The notes: a model not told the origin generated them from the sequence alone. Positions 15,386-24,172 are shown, counted from the first letter of the stretch. The stretch is DNA of 36,769 bases from an uncultured Prevotellaceae bacterium (GCA_900314715.1 OMWI01000037.1:1-36769); one strand, 5' to 3'. Program-made: numbers and translations.

Positions 15386-15514
15386 TCACAGAGCCTCGTC
15401 ATCAGGCTTTTCCAATTGTCTTTTTATCTTTGGCAAATGCTTCTTCTTGCGCAACCATTTTTCCTTACGCAATTCATATTCCTCTTGATGACGTTCGAGA
15501 AAATTATCTGCCAT
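15386..15514 (-). CDS. Small basic conserved-type protein, 42 aa
   Basis: The protein starts MADNFLERHQEEYELRKEKW and ends EKPDDEAL. It is rich in Lys, Arg and Glu and looks like one amphipathic charged helix. It begins 7 nt after the DUF4270 stop and ends just before a strong terminator, so it is the last gene of the operon. I recall similar short proteins at this place in other Bacteroidales, but no function. Too short for automatic calling, yet the tight operon position and terminator support it. Confidence 0.7.
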   Translation of the reverse strand: MADNFLERHQEEYELRKEKWLRKKKHLPKIKRQLEKPDDEAL

Positions 15515-15521
15515 AAATGCG

Positions 15522-16934
15522 TTATTTAAACTTGCTATAAATGACACTTATCTTTACTGGTTCGTGGGGATTCTCACTACCACCTATCAAACGAGTGCTT
15601 GTAAGCGACATGTCATGAACAATCTTTGTCACTTCTCCCGTAGAGGAATTAGTAGTCTTTGTTACCGGAACTAACACCACTTTATTCCAATTCTCAGAAC
15701 CACGATGCTTATTCATATACGATAGCATACCACTGATATTACTAAAGGTATAAGAATTGTATGTCTTAGAGAAAGTTGCCAAATAAGATGTTCTATTGTT
15801 TGTCACTCTTCCTTTTTCAAAGAATGTATTCAAGCTATCGGCAGGAATCATCATGATTTCCGATGGAACAGGAAGGGCATACTTATTATAATGAGAGTCG
15901 TTGATTCTTGTCAACACCACCTTTGCCGTATTGATAGAATCCTTTTCATGCCCCAAATAGATGTCATCAACGGGAATCGTAATTTCGGTAAAGATTCCTG
16001 CAGGGGTCTTCAAGTAAGTACATGTATTATCAGAAGCCAATTTCTTGATAGAAGCCTTGTCGTTGGTTATACGAGTTTGTTGAAGAACTTCCTCTGTTCC
16101 CGAGAAACTGGCAACACCTGTCGATAACGTATCTTTTGATAAATAGCGGAAATATACATTCAACTGACTCACGGTAATATAAGCCATCGAACCCAATCCT
16201 CCCACATTCTCAAAATAGAATCCTGGAACCACGTTATTGATGAATGTCAATGAATTCTTGAAATATTCAGGATGCATATAATAACTATGAATGATGTATG
16301 TACCATAGTTGTTATAAACATAACCATCCTTATCCGTGTATTCATCATTCAATTTTATGCGAAGATAAGGAGTATAAGTATTCTTCTTACGAGTAGCCTC
16401 TGGAACATCGTAGTTAACCAACGAATACGTATGTTCCTTTATCAATCCATCTTCTCTCAACAAACCATTAGCTTTGGGATCATACGTAGAGTAATATGGT
16501 ACTCCTTCCTTCATCGGCTCAATCATCTCGCTGGCACGCAACTTCATGGAAGTAAGGGTATCCCCATAGCTTTTCACGAAATATAAACTAATGTCACATG
16601 AATCAGCTACAACTTCTCCATCTGCCACACTTAACATTTGTTCTCGTGTCGGGAATTTGAAATTCTCCATCGTATGGAATTGCGTCATAAAGTCGCCCGT
16701 AATGTAATTACCAGTTTCGGGGTCCCTGATTTTTCCTAAATACCCAACCGTATTGAGTGAAAGCACAGAGTCTACCACTATTGAACGGGTAGACAAAGTA
16801 AAGGTATCCGTTGAAATATCTAAGTTATCCATATTGTTTACCAGTGAGATACCAATATGATCGGTGGTTTCATCACAAGCCGTAAACACGAAAGCAGCGA
16901 GAAAAGCAAGTCCCGCAAGAAATCTACATTTCAT
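15522..16934 (-). CDS. DUF4270 domain lipoprotein, 470 aa
   Basis: Start chosen at the ATG at 16934, which gives a lipoprotein signal peptide (MKCRFLAGLAFLAAFVFTAC, lipid-modified Cys at residue 20); upstream in-frame Met codons would overlap the preceding gene. The mature protein fits the Bacteroidetes DUF4270 family: early 'IGISLVNNMDNLDISTDTF', 'VGYLGKIRDPETG', then beta-rich sequence to 'SVIYSKFK'. A surface or periplasmic lipoprotein of unknown function. It starts 19 bp after the GT5 glycogen synthase domain gene and is followed 7 bp later by the 42-aa gene. The GT5-DUF4270 pairing is common in Bacteroidales; a functional link to glycan storage is not established. Confidence 0.85.
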   Translation of the reverse strand: MKCRFLAGLAFLAAFVFTACDETTDHIGISLVNNMDNLDISTDTFTLSTRSIVVDSVLSLNTVGYLGKIRDPETGNYITGDFMTQFHTMENFKFPTREQMLSVADGEVVADSCDISLYFVKSYGDTLTSMKLRASEMIEPMKEGVPYYSTYDPKANGLLREDGLIKEHTYSLVNYDVPEATRKKNTYTPYLRIKLNDEYTDKDGYVYNNYGTYIIHSYYMHPEYFKNSLTFINNVVPGFYFENVGGLGSMAYITVSQLNVYFRYLSKDTLSTGVASFSGTEEVLQQTRITNDKASIKKLASDNTCTYLKTPAGIFTEITIPVDDIYLGHEKDSINTAKVVLTRINDSHYNKYALPVPSEIMMIPADSLNTFFEKGRVTNNRTSYLATFSKTYNSYTFSNISGMLSYMNKHRGSENWNKVVLVPVTKTTNSSTGEVTKIVHDMSLTSTRLIGGSENPHEPVKISVIYSKFK

Positions 16935-16953
16935 CGTAACAATAAACAATAAT

Positions 16954-17763
16954 TTATTCGTTTGGACAAATGCTCTCATAGAAATCCTTATAAGCATCTG
17001 CAAAATCATCGCCAGGATATTTCAATACAGGAACATTCTTTGTAGCTGCATATTTGAGCAATGTTGAGTTTACTTTCTTGCTCGCCTCAATCACGCCGTC
17101 ACTATAGTCAATGGCCATCTTACCCAACTCTATGAAATCAAATTCATCCTTGTATTGATTGAGCAATTCAAGTTTTGCTTCCCTAAACTCAACGCTATGC
17201 TTGAATTTCTCTCCCAATTCATGTTTCAACTGACTCTGGAAAAGGGAAGTAACAACCTTAGTATTGGCAAATGATGGTTCGTCGTGATAAGCAGTCTTCA
17301 CATAAAGTGGAATCACCGCACTCATCCATCCTTGGCAATGTATAATGTCTGGAGTCCATCTCAGTTTCTTTACCGTTTCCAAGACTCCTCTCGCAAAGAA
17401 AATGGCACGTTCACCGTTATCAGGATATTCGACTCCCATCTCGTCAACCGACATTTGCCTCTTCATAAAGTAATCATCGTTGTCGATGAAGTACACCTGT
17501 ATGCGAGTGGAAGGTATTGAGGCAACCTTGATAATCAATGGGTGGTCGGTATCATCTATGATTAAGTTCATTCCCGAAAGGCGAATTACCTCATGCAACT
17601 GTCCCCTGCGCTCATTGATGTTTCCCCATTTAGGCATAAAGGTACGGATCTCATATCCTCCCTCTTGTATCTTCTGAGGTATTTCACGACCCATAATCGA
17701 CATCTCTGAATCAGGGACATAGGGCACAATCTCCTGGTTGACGAACAATACTTTCTTTGCCAT
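16954..17763 (-). CDS. Stand-alone glycogen/starch synthase catalytic (GT5) N-domain protein, 269 aa
   Basis: Start at ATG 17763 (MAKKVLFVNQEIVPYVPDSEM), well placed below the promoter. The fold is the N-terminal Rossmann half of GT5 glycogen synthases: 'VLFVNQEIVPY' near the start, 'MGREIPQKIQEGGYEIRTFMPKWGN', and 'ARGVLETVKKLRWTPDIIHCQGW'. Full glycogen synthases are about 480-550 residues and use both halves, so this ~270-residue form lacks the ADP-glucose-binding C-terminal half. Bacteroidetes commonly encode this short form, so it is probably not a truncation here. Enzymatic activity is doubtful; a regulatory role is possible. First gene of a three-gene operon. Confidence 0.8.
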   Translation of the reverse strand: MAKKVLFVNQEIVPYVPDSEMSIMGREIPQKIQEGGYEIRTFMPKWGNINERRGQLHEVIRLSGMNLIIDDTDHPLIIKVASIPSTRIQVYFIDNDDYFMKRQMSVDEMGVEYPDNGERAIFFARGVLETVKKLRWTPDIIHCQGWMSAVIPLYVKTAYHDEPSFANTKVVTSLFQSQLKHELGEKFKHSVEFREAKLELLNQYKDEFDFIELGKMAIDYSDGVIEASKKVNSTLLKYAATKNVPVLKYPGDDFADAYKDFYESICPNE

Positions 17764-17827
17764 TATATTACGTTTTAACAGTTTACATGGAATTGCATAT
17801 AGACAGAGTCCAATAAACAATTCCATG

Positions 17828-17861
17828 CAAAGTTACAAAAAAATTTTCAAAAACGACCAAA
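17828..17861 (-). promoter_or_regulatory. Promoter of the GT5-DUF4270 operon
   Basis: On the minus strand TAACTTTG (17835-17828), with TTTG at 17861-17858 (22-bp spacer). The start point would be about 17820, 57 nt before the ATG. Confidence 0.6.
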
Positions 17862-17909
17862 ACGAGCCGTAATTAGAACAAAATGATAGTTTTATTATGA
17901 GAAATTAAC

Positions 17910-18338
17910 TCACTCTATCACTACAAGCGGGGAATCCTCCAACACACTTTCACCTGTTTTCACGCAAATGGCTGTCACTTTTCCGTCTTTCTCTGCTTCC
18001 AAGTTATTGGCCATCTTCATGGCTTCCAGCACAACGACTACATCACCGGCTTTCACATCATCGCCTACCGCTACCTTGATTTCCGTAATCACGCCTGGCA
18101 ATGGTGCCTTAATCGCATTGGCAGTATTCACGTTAGCTGCGGGAGTGGCTTCCGAAGAGTCTGAAGATTCAGCGGCAGGTTGTCCCAACACCACCTTTTT
18201 CTTCCCAGGTTCTGCTTCTGGTTCCATCTCTACCTTGTATTCCTCGCCATTCACGGTTACGTTTGCCACATTGTCAACGATTTCGCCAATGACAACTTGA
18301 TATTCTTTTCCGTCGATTGTATATTTATATTCTTTCAT
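17910..18338 (-). CDS. Biotin carrier protein of acyl-CoA carboxylase/decarboxylase, 142 aa
   Basis: A short N-terminal beta region, an Ala/Ser/Glu-rich linker (~52-75) and a C-terminal biotinyl domain (~77-142) with the hallmark VLEAMKMAN, where Lys108 is the biotinylation site. It carries CO2 between carboxylase and decarboxylase/transcarboxylase subunits, here presumably propionyl-CoA/methylmalonyl-CoA. Third gene of the mmdA operon, 23 bp after the small subunit gene. The usual next gene, the sodium-pumping beta subunit (OadB/MmdB), is not here; the next genes belong to another operon. Confidence 0.92.
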   Translation of the reverse strand: MKEYKYTIDGKEYQVVIGEIVDNVANVTVNGEEYKVEMEPEAEPGKKKVVLGQPAAESSDSSEATPAANVNTANAIKAPLPGVITEIKVAVGDDVKAGDVVVVLEAMKMANNLEAEKDGKVTAICVKTGESVLEDSPLVVIE

Positions 18339-18361
18339 GATTATCTAATTTTATTTACTCC

Positions 18362-18520
18362 TTATGGTTTCGGGGTCATGCTTAAAAACTTCGCGTTCCA
18401 CAATGTATGACGTGGTTTTATCGTAATGATACCCGACTCCTTATCGTGAACGTTATTGCCTTGGAATTCATGCAATGCCAACGCAATCGCAGCATAGATA
18501 TTCTTGTCCATTTCTATCAT
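18362..18520 (-). CDS. Small subunit of the carboxylase operon, 52 aa
   Basis: Reads MIEMDKNIYAAIALALHEFQ then a charged tail ending FLSMTPKP. Start chosen at ATG 18520 (16 bp after the mmdA stop); Met4 is an alternative. Short proteins with the IAAAIALAL-type helix and a W-N/S-K tail occupy this slot between mmdA and the biotin carrier in Bacteroidales, where they are taken as an epsilon/delta-like subunit. Function is inferred from position. Confidence 0.7.
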   Translation of the reverse strand: MIEMDKNIYAAIALALHEFQGNNVHDKESGIITIKPRHTLWNAKFLSMTPKP

Positions 18521-18536
18521 ATTTATTGACCTTTTC

Positions 18537-20102
18537 TTACATCGGCATACATCCGTGTTTCTTGGCTGGCAATCCTTGTTTCTTGCAAGACAATTGTGCC
18601 AAGCCACGACAAATACGGAAGCGCGTATTGCGTGGTTCAATCACGTCATCGATATAACCATATTGGGCTGCTTGATAAGGATTGGCAAAGAGTTCGCTAT
18701 ACTCTTCTTCCTTCTCGGCAATAAATGCTTTCACGTCTTCACCAGCCTCTTTCTTTGCCTTCACGTCTCTTGCATAGAGAACGGCAACGGCACCGCTTGC
18801 TCCCATTACTGCTATTTCACTTGAAGGCCATGCAAAGTTCAAGTCGGCACGCAATTGTTTACAACCCATCACGATATGACTACCACCATAACTCTTACGT
18901 AATGTAATCGTAATCTTAGGTACAGTAGCCTCTCCGTATGCATAGAGCAACTGAGCACCATGCAAAATCACGGCGTTATATTCCTGTCCTGTTCCAGGCA
19001 AGAATCCTGGAACATCTACCAAAGAAACGATTGGAATGTTGAATGCATCGCAGAAACGCACGAAACGAGCACCCTTACGAGAAGCATTCGTATCGAGAAC
19101 GCCAGCGTAAGCAGCTGGTTGGTTGGCAACGATGCCCACACTCTGACCGTTGAATCGTGCAAAACCCGTGATGATGTTCTTGGCAAACTTAGGTTGTACC
19201 TCGAAGAATTCACCATTATCTGTCAAGGCGGTAATCACCTTATACATATCGTATGCCTTATTGGGATCGTCTGGGATAATCTCGTTGAGGATGTCTTCCT
19301 TACGGTCGATAGGGTCACTACACTCAATACGTGGAGCCTCCTCCATGTTGTTTGATGGAATATAGCTCAGCAATGTCTTAATCATCGCCATCGCTTCCTC
19401 TTCGGTTTTAGCGGTGAAGTGAGTAACACCACTCTTGGTAGCATGAACTGAAGCACCACCTAAATGTTCTGCGTCAACACTTTCGCCCGTCACGGTTTTC
19501 ACCACGGCAGGACCAGTCAAGAACATATAACTGGTATTTTCCATCATCAAGATGAAGTCGGTCAAGGCAGGACTATAAACAGCACCACCAGCACAAGGAC
19601 CCATGATAGCTGAAATCTGGGGAATAACACCAGAAGCGAGGATATTACGTTCGAAAATCTCACCATATCCAGCCAACGAACAGATACCTTCTTGAATACG
19701 AGCGCCACCAGAGTCGTTCATGCAAATCATCGGTGCGCCATTTTGCATGGCCATATCCATCACCTTACAAATCTTCTGACTCATCGTCTCTGACAAAGAA
19801 CCGCCATTCACGGTGAAGTCTTGAGCAGACACATATACCAAGCGACCGTCAATCGTGGCACTTCCCACTACTACGCCATCACCCATATATTGTTTCTTTT
19901 CCATGCCGAAGTTGTGGCAACGGTGAAGTTTAAACATGTCATACTCTTCAAATGAGCCTTCATCTACCAACATCTCGATACGCTCACGAGCCGTATACTT
20001 TCCACGTTGATGCTGTTTGTCGATGGCTTTCTCACCACCTCCGAGAGACGCCTTTTGTCGTTTCTCAATCAATTCCTTGATTTTTTCAGTCTGTTTACTC
20101 AT
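18537..20102 (-). CDS. mmdA: Methylmalonyl-CoA decarboxylase alpha / propionyl-CoA carboxylase beta subunit, 521 aa
   Basis: A carboxyltransferase of the crotonase superfamily with both halves present. N-half: 'GKYTARERIEMLVDEGSFEEYD', 'SGGARIQEG' and 'GPCAGGAVYSPALTDFI', which bind acyl-CoA and biotin. C-half: 'VDVPGFLPGTGQE', 'RKSYGGSHIVMGCKQL' and the C-terminal 'GYIDDVIEPRNTRFRICRGL'. The length is normal (~515-520). The enzyme moves the carboxyl group between biotin and (methyl)malonyl-CoA/propionyl-CoA, in the succinate-propionate pathway of Bacteroidales. It is first in an operon with the 52-aa subunit and the biotin carrier. Because no membrane beta subunit is encoded here, the complex could act as a soluble carboxylase, a transcarboxylase, or a decarboxylase with its beta subunit made elsewhere. 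Confidence 0.92.
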   Translation of the reverse strand: MSKQTEKIKELIEKRQKASLGGGEKAIDKQHQRGKYTARERIEMLVDEGSFEEYDMFKLHRCHNFGMEKKQYMGDGVVVGSATIDGRLVYVSAQDFTVNGGSLSETMSQKICKVMDMAMQNGAPMICMNDSGGARIQEGICSLAGYGEIFERNILASGVIPQISAIMGPCAGGAVYSPALTDFILMMENTSYMFLTGPAVVKTVTGESVDAEHLGGASVHATKSGVTHFTAKTEEEAMAMIKTLLSYIPSNNMEEAPRIECSDPIDRKEDILNEIIPDDPNKAYDMYKVITALTDNGEFFEVQPKFAKNIITGFARFNGQSVGIVANQPAAYAGVLDTNASRKGARFVRFCDAFNIPIVSLVDVPGFLPGTGQEYNAVILHGAQLLYAYGEATVPKITITLRKSYGGSHIVMGCKQLRADLNFAWPSSEIAVMGASGAVAVLYARDVKAKKEAGEDVKAFIAEKEEEYSELFANPYQAAQYGYIDDVIEPRNTRFRICRGLAQLSCKKQGLPAKKHGCMPM

Positions 20103-20144
20103 AAATATTTTGTTATACTAATCGTTCTTTTGAAAAAAGCGGTG

Positions 20145-20152
20145 CAAAGGTA
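20145..20152 (-). promoter_or_regulatory. -7 box TACCTTTG of the mmdA operon
   Basis: A minus-strand TAnnTTTG box 43 bp before the mmdA ATG. A TTTG lies 24 bp further up (20180-20177), slightly too far for the consensus. Confidence 0.6.
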
Positions 20153-20255
20153 CGAAAAAAAGGGCAAAGACTTAAACAAAACACCTAATTTATTGGTATT
20201 TCGTACATTAATTAAGGATTTGTAACCATTTTCCGTGTTGATTTTGGGAAATCTC

Positions 20256-21050
20256 TCATTTCGTTTGTCTTTGTCTTACCGCCTCGAATAATAGGATGGC
20301 TGCACTCACGGAAACATTCAACGAGTCCAATCTTCCAAGCATGGGAATCCGAATGTGCGAATCTGCAGCCTCTCGCCATTGATCGGTGAGTCCCGTAGAT
20401 TCCGTTCCCATAACAATAGCGGTTGCTCTACGCATGTCAGTATCGTAATACAAGTGGGAATCTTGCAATTGTGCCGTGAGAATCTGTATTTGTCGTTCCT
20501 TGAGAAAACGTATGCAATCGGCAGAAGTGCAAGCTACACAAGGCACACTAAAGATGGCTCCGATACTGGAACGTATCAGATTGGGATTGAAAACATCGGT
20601 GAGCGGGTCGCAAACGATAACGGCATCGGCGGAAGCAGCATCGGCACTTCGCAGGACGGCACCCAAATTGCCTGGTTTCTCTACGCTTTCCAACACTACT
20701 ACCAAGGGATTATCTGGCAATTTCAAGTCTTCGAGTTGCAACTTTCGTGTTTTCACTACCGCCAAAACGCCTTCCGTACTTCCCCGATAAGCCATTTTCT
20801 CGTAGACAGGTGGCGTTACTTCATAACAAAGACAATGGAACGCATCTCTATCCATGATGTTCTCGCCGCACAAAGAAGGACAGAAGAACACGGAATCCAA
20901 CTCAAAGCCTGCTTCGATACAATGTTGCAATTCGCGTTGACCTTCCACAACAAACAATCCATCCTTTCTGCGCTCCGAAGATTTCTGTTGTAACGCAACA
21001 ACCTTTTTCACTTTCGGATTCTGTACGCTTGATATGATATAATCCGCCAT
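20256..21050 (-). CDS. SpoU/TrmH-family RNA 2'-O-ribose methyltransferase, 264 aa
   Basis: Start at ATG 21050 (MADYIISSVQNPKVKKVVAL). An N-terminal substrate-binding region ('RRKDGLFVVEGQRELQHCIEAG') precedes the SPOUT catalytic domain with its three motifs: 'ESVEKPGNLGAVLRSADAA' (residues ~112-130), 'IVMGTESTGLT' (~212-222) and 'IPMLGRLDSLNVSVSAAILLFEA' split across ~233-256. These bind S-adenosylmethionine in the trefoil knot. The family methylates 23S rRNA or tRNA riboses; the exact target is not predictable. It has its own -7 box and a 22-bp array upstream, overlapping the end of comEC. Confidence 0.9.
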   Translation of the reverse strand: MADYIISSVQNPKVKKVVALQQKSSERRKDGLFVVEGQRELQHCIEAGFELDSVFFCPSLCGENIMDRDAFHCLCYEVTPPVYEKMAYRGSTEGVLAVVKTRKLQLEDLKLPDNPLVVVLESVEKPGNLGAVLRSADAASADAVIVCDPLTDVFNPNLIRSSIGAIFSVPCVACTSADCIRFLKERQIQILTAQLQDSHLYYDTDMRRATAIVMGTESTGLTDQWREAADSHIRIPMLGRLDSLNVSVSAAILLFEAVRQRQTK

Positions 21051-21092
21051 ATTTTCGGTTGAAATATTCACTAATTATTGATTAAGGAAATG

Positions 21093-21100
21093 CAAAGATA
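21093..21100 (-). promoter_or_regulatory. -7 box TATCTTTG of the SpoU methyltransferase gene
   Basis: A perfect minus-strand TAnnTTTG box 43 bp before the ATG. The 22-bp array begins 28 bp further upstream; no good -33 element was found. Confidence 0.6.
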
Positions 21101-21127
21101 CGAAAAATATTTGAAACAGACTTGGGT

Positions 21128-21215
21128 AAACGATAAATTTAGCCTTTGCAAACGATATGTTTAGCTCACCTAAACGATATGTTTACGTGTCCTAAACATA
21201 TCGTTTTCAATTTCC
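21128..21215. repeat. 22-bp phased array, four units, overlapping the 3' end of comEC
   Basis: Units start at 21128, 21150, 21172 and 21194, exactly 22 bp apart. Cores are AAACGATAAATTT, AAACGATATGTTT, AAACGATATGTTT and AAACATATCGTTT, with spacers AGCCTTTGC, AGCTCACCT, ACGTGTCCT and TCAATTTCC. It lies upstream of the methyltransferase promoter and encodes the last ~16 residues and stop codon of comEC. Confidence 0.85.
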
Positions 21216-22728
21216 TTCTATTATCAATAGCTTTGAGAAGATGATGGACAATTCCTAAAATGCTAATTATCAGCAAGTAAATGAGGATTACTTGCAATTC
21301 TGAAATTCGTATTCCCGAAACGGAGGAATAAGGAATGGAGGCAATAAACGACAAGGATATTTGAAGCCAACGCACAATCTCTCCCATTGCAACGAATATC
21401 AAGGAACGCAAAAACGGAATAAACCACAACACAAAGGATAATAAAGTGCCGAAGATAATCAGCATTGCAGCTGGAACGACGATAAGATTAGACAAGAGGA
21501 AACAACTAGAGAATAGTCCGAAATGATATAATACCAACGGGAAAGTTCCGAGTTGCGCGGCAATAGGCAATAAGACGAAGGTGGCAAATGCTTTCTGTAA
21601 AATGGTATGGGGATTGAAGCCCCAATTTTTCAACCATTGAAAGAAGAACAAAATGGCAAATACAGCAGAGAAAGATAATTGAAAGCCAATGTCCCAAAGC
21701 AACAACGGATTCGCCACAAGCATGATGATGGCCGCCAACGATAGCGAATTGATGGTGTAAGCAGAACGATGGGCAAGCGAAACCAATCCCAATATGGTAA
21801 ACATGGTAGCTGCTCGAACGAGCGACGTGGGTAATCCCGTCAACAAGACGTAAGTCCAAATGGCAAGAATCACCATCATTTGCGACAAAATGTGCTTCTT
21901 CCTTCGCGATAAAGCAAACATCAAGATGGCGTAAAGGATTCCTAAATGCAAGCCCGACAAGGCCAACACATGAGAAGAACCTGTTATTGAGAATAGTTTT
22001 TTGGTTGTTTGGCTCAATCCACTTTTATCTCCCAAGGTCATAGCTGCCACGATAGCAATATTGGATGAATCATCTGCCTCCATGGGAAATGACTTTACCA
22101 ACAAATTCCTCCATTTCATCGCACTTAAACGTGCTCTTTGAAATAAAGAAAGAGTAGAAAGGGAAACAACAGAATATTGCCATTTTTCATCATCTATAAA
22201 CGTTTGTCCTCGATAACCTTGCACTTGCGCCCAACGAACGACATGGAAATTTGAAAGAGAGTCTTTTTGCACAAAAGGCTTGATGCGAGATTGCACGAGC
22301 AAACCACTTCCAATCTCTGGCAAAAGATGTTTCTTACGAGTAGAATCCCACATCATGGAAGTTTGTATCTTGATAGGATGATGATTGTCAACCACCAACA
22401 TATCTAACATGGCCACCTTTCCTCGAATTATAGGTTTACTTATTACAACGCCTTGAAACGTTGTTTCCTTTTGCGTATCAATAAATTCAAGTCGGTTTTC
22501 CCGTACGTTAACCAGCCATGAACCAAGTAAAAAGACACATCCGAGAAGCACCTCACTTTGCAATAGTGGTTTTCTACGAGAAAGAAAATAAGCCAGCAAG
22601 CCAACCAACGTACATAAAAGCCATAAAAAGGTTGGCAAATAGGCGTGAAAGAAGTCGCCAAACACAATGCCAAGAACCAGCGCAACACCGATTCTTGGCA
22701 ATGGATATAGTTGTAAGCGACTATTCAC
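21166..22728 (-). CDS. comEC: ComEC/Rec2-family membrane protein, 520 aa
   Basis: N-terminal membrane helices and a DUF4131-like beta region (~85-190) are followed by the polytopic competence domain (~215-500) with the signature 'HVLALSGLHLGILYA' and 'LPTSLVRAATMF'. ComEC forms the inner-membrane channel for single-stranded DNA during natural transformation. A full ComEC has ~750 residues with a C-terminal metallo-beta-lactamase nuclease-like domain; that domain is absent here. Bacteroidetes often have shorter forms, so function may be kept. The final residues (about ICLGHVNISFR) are encoded by a 22-bp array, so the original C-terminus was replaced. It starts 6 bp after the DUF3078 gene, in one operon. 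Confidence 0.85.
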   Translation of the reverse strand: MNSRLQLYPLPRIGVALVLGIVFGDFFHAYLPTFLWLLCTLVGLLAYFLSRRKPLLQSEVLLGCVFLLGSWLVNVRENRLEFIDTQKETTFQGVVISKPIIRGKVAMLDMLVVDNHHPIKIQTSMMWDSTRKKHLLPEIGSGLLVQSRIKPFVQKDSLSNFHVVRWAQVQGYRGQTFIDDEKWQYSVVSLSTLSLFQRARLSAMKWRNLLVKSFPMEADDSSNIAIVAAMTLGDKSGLSQTTKKLFSITGSSHVLALSGLHLGILYAILMFALSRRKKHILSQMMVILAIWTYVLLTGLPTSLVRAATMFTILGLVSLAHRSAYTINSLSLAAIIMLVANPLLLWDIGFQLSFSAVFAILFFFQWLKNWGFNPHTILQKAFATFVLLPIAAQLGTFPLVLYHFGLFSSCFLLSNLIVVPAAMLIIFGTLLSFVLWFIPFLRSLIFVAMGEIVRWLQISLSFIASIPYSSVSGIRISELQVILIYLLIISILGIVHHLLKAIDNRRKLKTICLGHVNISFR

Positions 22729-22734
22729 GAGGGA

Positions 22735-24039
22735 TTAGAAGTTATAATTGAAGCCGATGGAACAATATTCCTTGAACATCCAATAACCATAATCATCATC
22801 GCGAGCGCGGTTGTCGTCAAATCTCGGATAAACGAAGATGTTGGTGGAAATGTACTTGTTGAACTGGAATGTAAACGTGTTTTCCCATTCATACTCCACA
22901 CGCTTGTAACTGGTGAATCCATACATCCTACTCTTCCATTTCACGTTTTCAGCCAATATCCATGTAACATCTATCGTAAACTGAGAACCGATGTCGGTAT
23001 AATGATGCTTATTCAAATCTATTCCATGACGTGAGGGGAACCATGAGAATGTACCGTTATTGTTGTCGAAAATGGTACGGTCAACATAACGATAGTTTAC
23101 GGCGAACGGTGATAAGTTGACGGTTCCCGTAAGTTTCTTCTTCAGCCATTCCACCTTGTAATCCATACCAAGACCCAACTTAACGTCAAAAGGTGATGTG
23201 AAGTCTGAATATGTACGGCGGTCGTTTACCTTCAAACCACGTGTAAACTGCGTTTGCGCAATCATTTGCAAGGTATAATACCAATGTTTTGTGGCTTGCA
23301 AACCTACCTTACTGGTAAGACGAATGAGGTCTTCGTTAGCCTTAAACTTATTCACGGTATCTGAACGAGAAGTCATGAAACCAAGTTTCATTTCAAGTTT
23401 GTTATCCCATTTCCACTTGCTCTTATTGTCATAGTTGGCTTCCAAGGTTAAACTTGACAATAAAGAATAGTTGCTCTCACCACCTTTATACCAGTTGCCA
23501 GACACATAGTTTTGCAAGAACTGCAAGAAACCATCTCCCTTGAATGTCCAGAACTTTGGTTTTTCAACCACCACTTCTACAGGTTCAGGGTCTGCTTCGA
23601 TGGGAGCTTCGTTGCTAAGTTCGGCAATCGTTTCTGCCACGGCAGATGATGCGTTTATGGCAGATGCAGGCAAACTTGCCTGTTCCAATTGCGTCAACGT
23701 TCCCTTCACTAAATCTGGTCTGTTTAAGTAAATCTTTGCCAACGTAGCGTTAACCGCATGCAATTCGTTATTAGCGGTATTCATCCCGAAAAGATCGTGA
23801 GTCACTCCGTTGTAGAAATGCAATGGAGAGAACAACTGGTAAAACTTTGAATTAACGGAAGCATATCCATTTTGGACATGAACATTCTTGATGCTATCGT
23901 AGCGAGCTTTGTACAAGGCAATAGAGTCTTGGTATTTCTTCACGATAGACGTGTCAGATTTCGTTCCAAAGTTGGCTGCCGACAATCCAACACATGTCAT
24001 CAAGGCAATTGATAGGATAAATGGTCTTAAATGTTTCAT
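22735..24039 (-). CDS. DUF3078 outer-membrane beta-barrel-type protein, 434 aa
   Basis: A signal peptide (ending GLSAA) is followed by ~140 residues with little similarity, containing a Pro/Glu/Val stretch (~140-155). A DUF3078 domain follows (~155-434; 'FWTFKGDGFLQFLQNYVSGNWYKGGE' over residues ~155-180, 'WDNKLEMKLGF', many alternating aromatic strands, terminal 'GFNYNF'). The alternating strands and terminal Phe suggest an outer-membrane barrel. Function unknown. Two adjacent Met codons compete as start; the second (24039) is chosen. First gene of an operon with comEC. Confidence 0.82.
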   Translation of the reverse strand: MKHLRPFILSIALMTCVGLSAANFGTKSDTSIVKKYQDSIALYKARYDSIKNVHVQNGYASVNSKFYQLFSPLHFYNGVTHDLFGMNTANNELHAVNATLAKIYLNRPDLVKGTLTQLEQASLPASAINASSAVAETIAELSNEAPIEADPEPVEVVVEKPKFWTFKGDGFLQFLQNYVSGNWYKGGESNYSLLSSLTLEANYDNKSKWKWDNKLEMKLGFMTSRSDTVNKFKANEDLIRLTSKVGLQATKHWYYTLQMIAQTQFTRGLKVNDRRTYSDFTSPFDVKLGLGMDYKVEWLKKKLTGTVNLSPFAVNYRYVDRTIFDNNNGTFSWFPSRHGIDLNKHHYTDIGSQFTIDVTWILAENVKWKSRMYGFTSYKRVEYEWENTFTFQFNKYISTNIFVYPRFDDNRARDDDYGYWMFKEYCSIGFNYNF

Positions 24040-24068
24040 CATATTTTTGTTTTATTTCATTCTGTTTG

Positions 24069-24076
24069 CAAAGATA
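24069..24076 (-). promoter_or_regulatory. -7 box TATCTTTG of the DUF3078-comEC operon
   Basis: A minus-strand TAnnTTTG box 29 bp before the start. No clear -33 element at standard spacing. Confidence 0.55.
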
Positions 24077-24172
24077 AACATTATATTTGAAAAAGCGTTT
24101 TCATATTGCGAAATTTTTCAAAATGACAAGAATCACGATAAAATGGCGATAAAAGATGCAATCAATTTGTGA

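Noticed and set aside
16954-17763. Truncated glycogen synthase pseudogene
   Set aside because: The short GT5-only form is common and intact in Bacteroidetes, in the same context with DUF4270.
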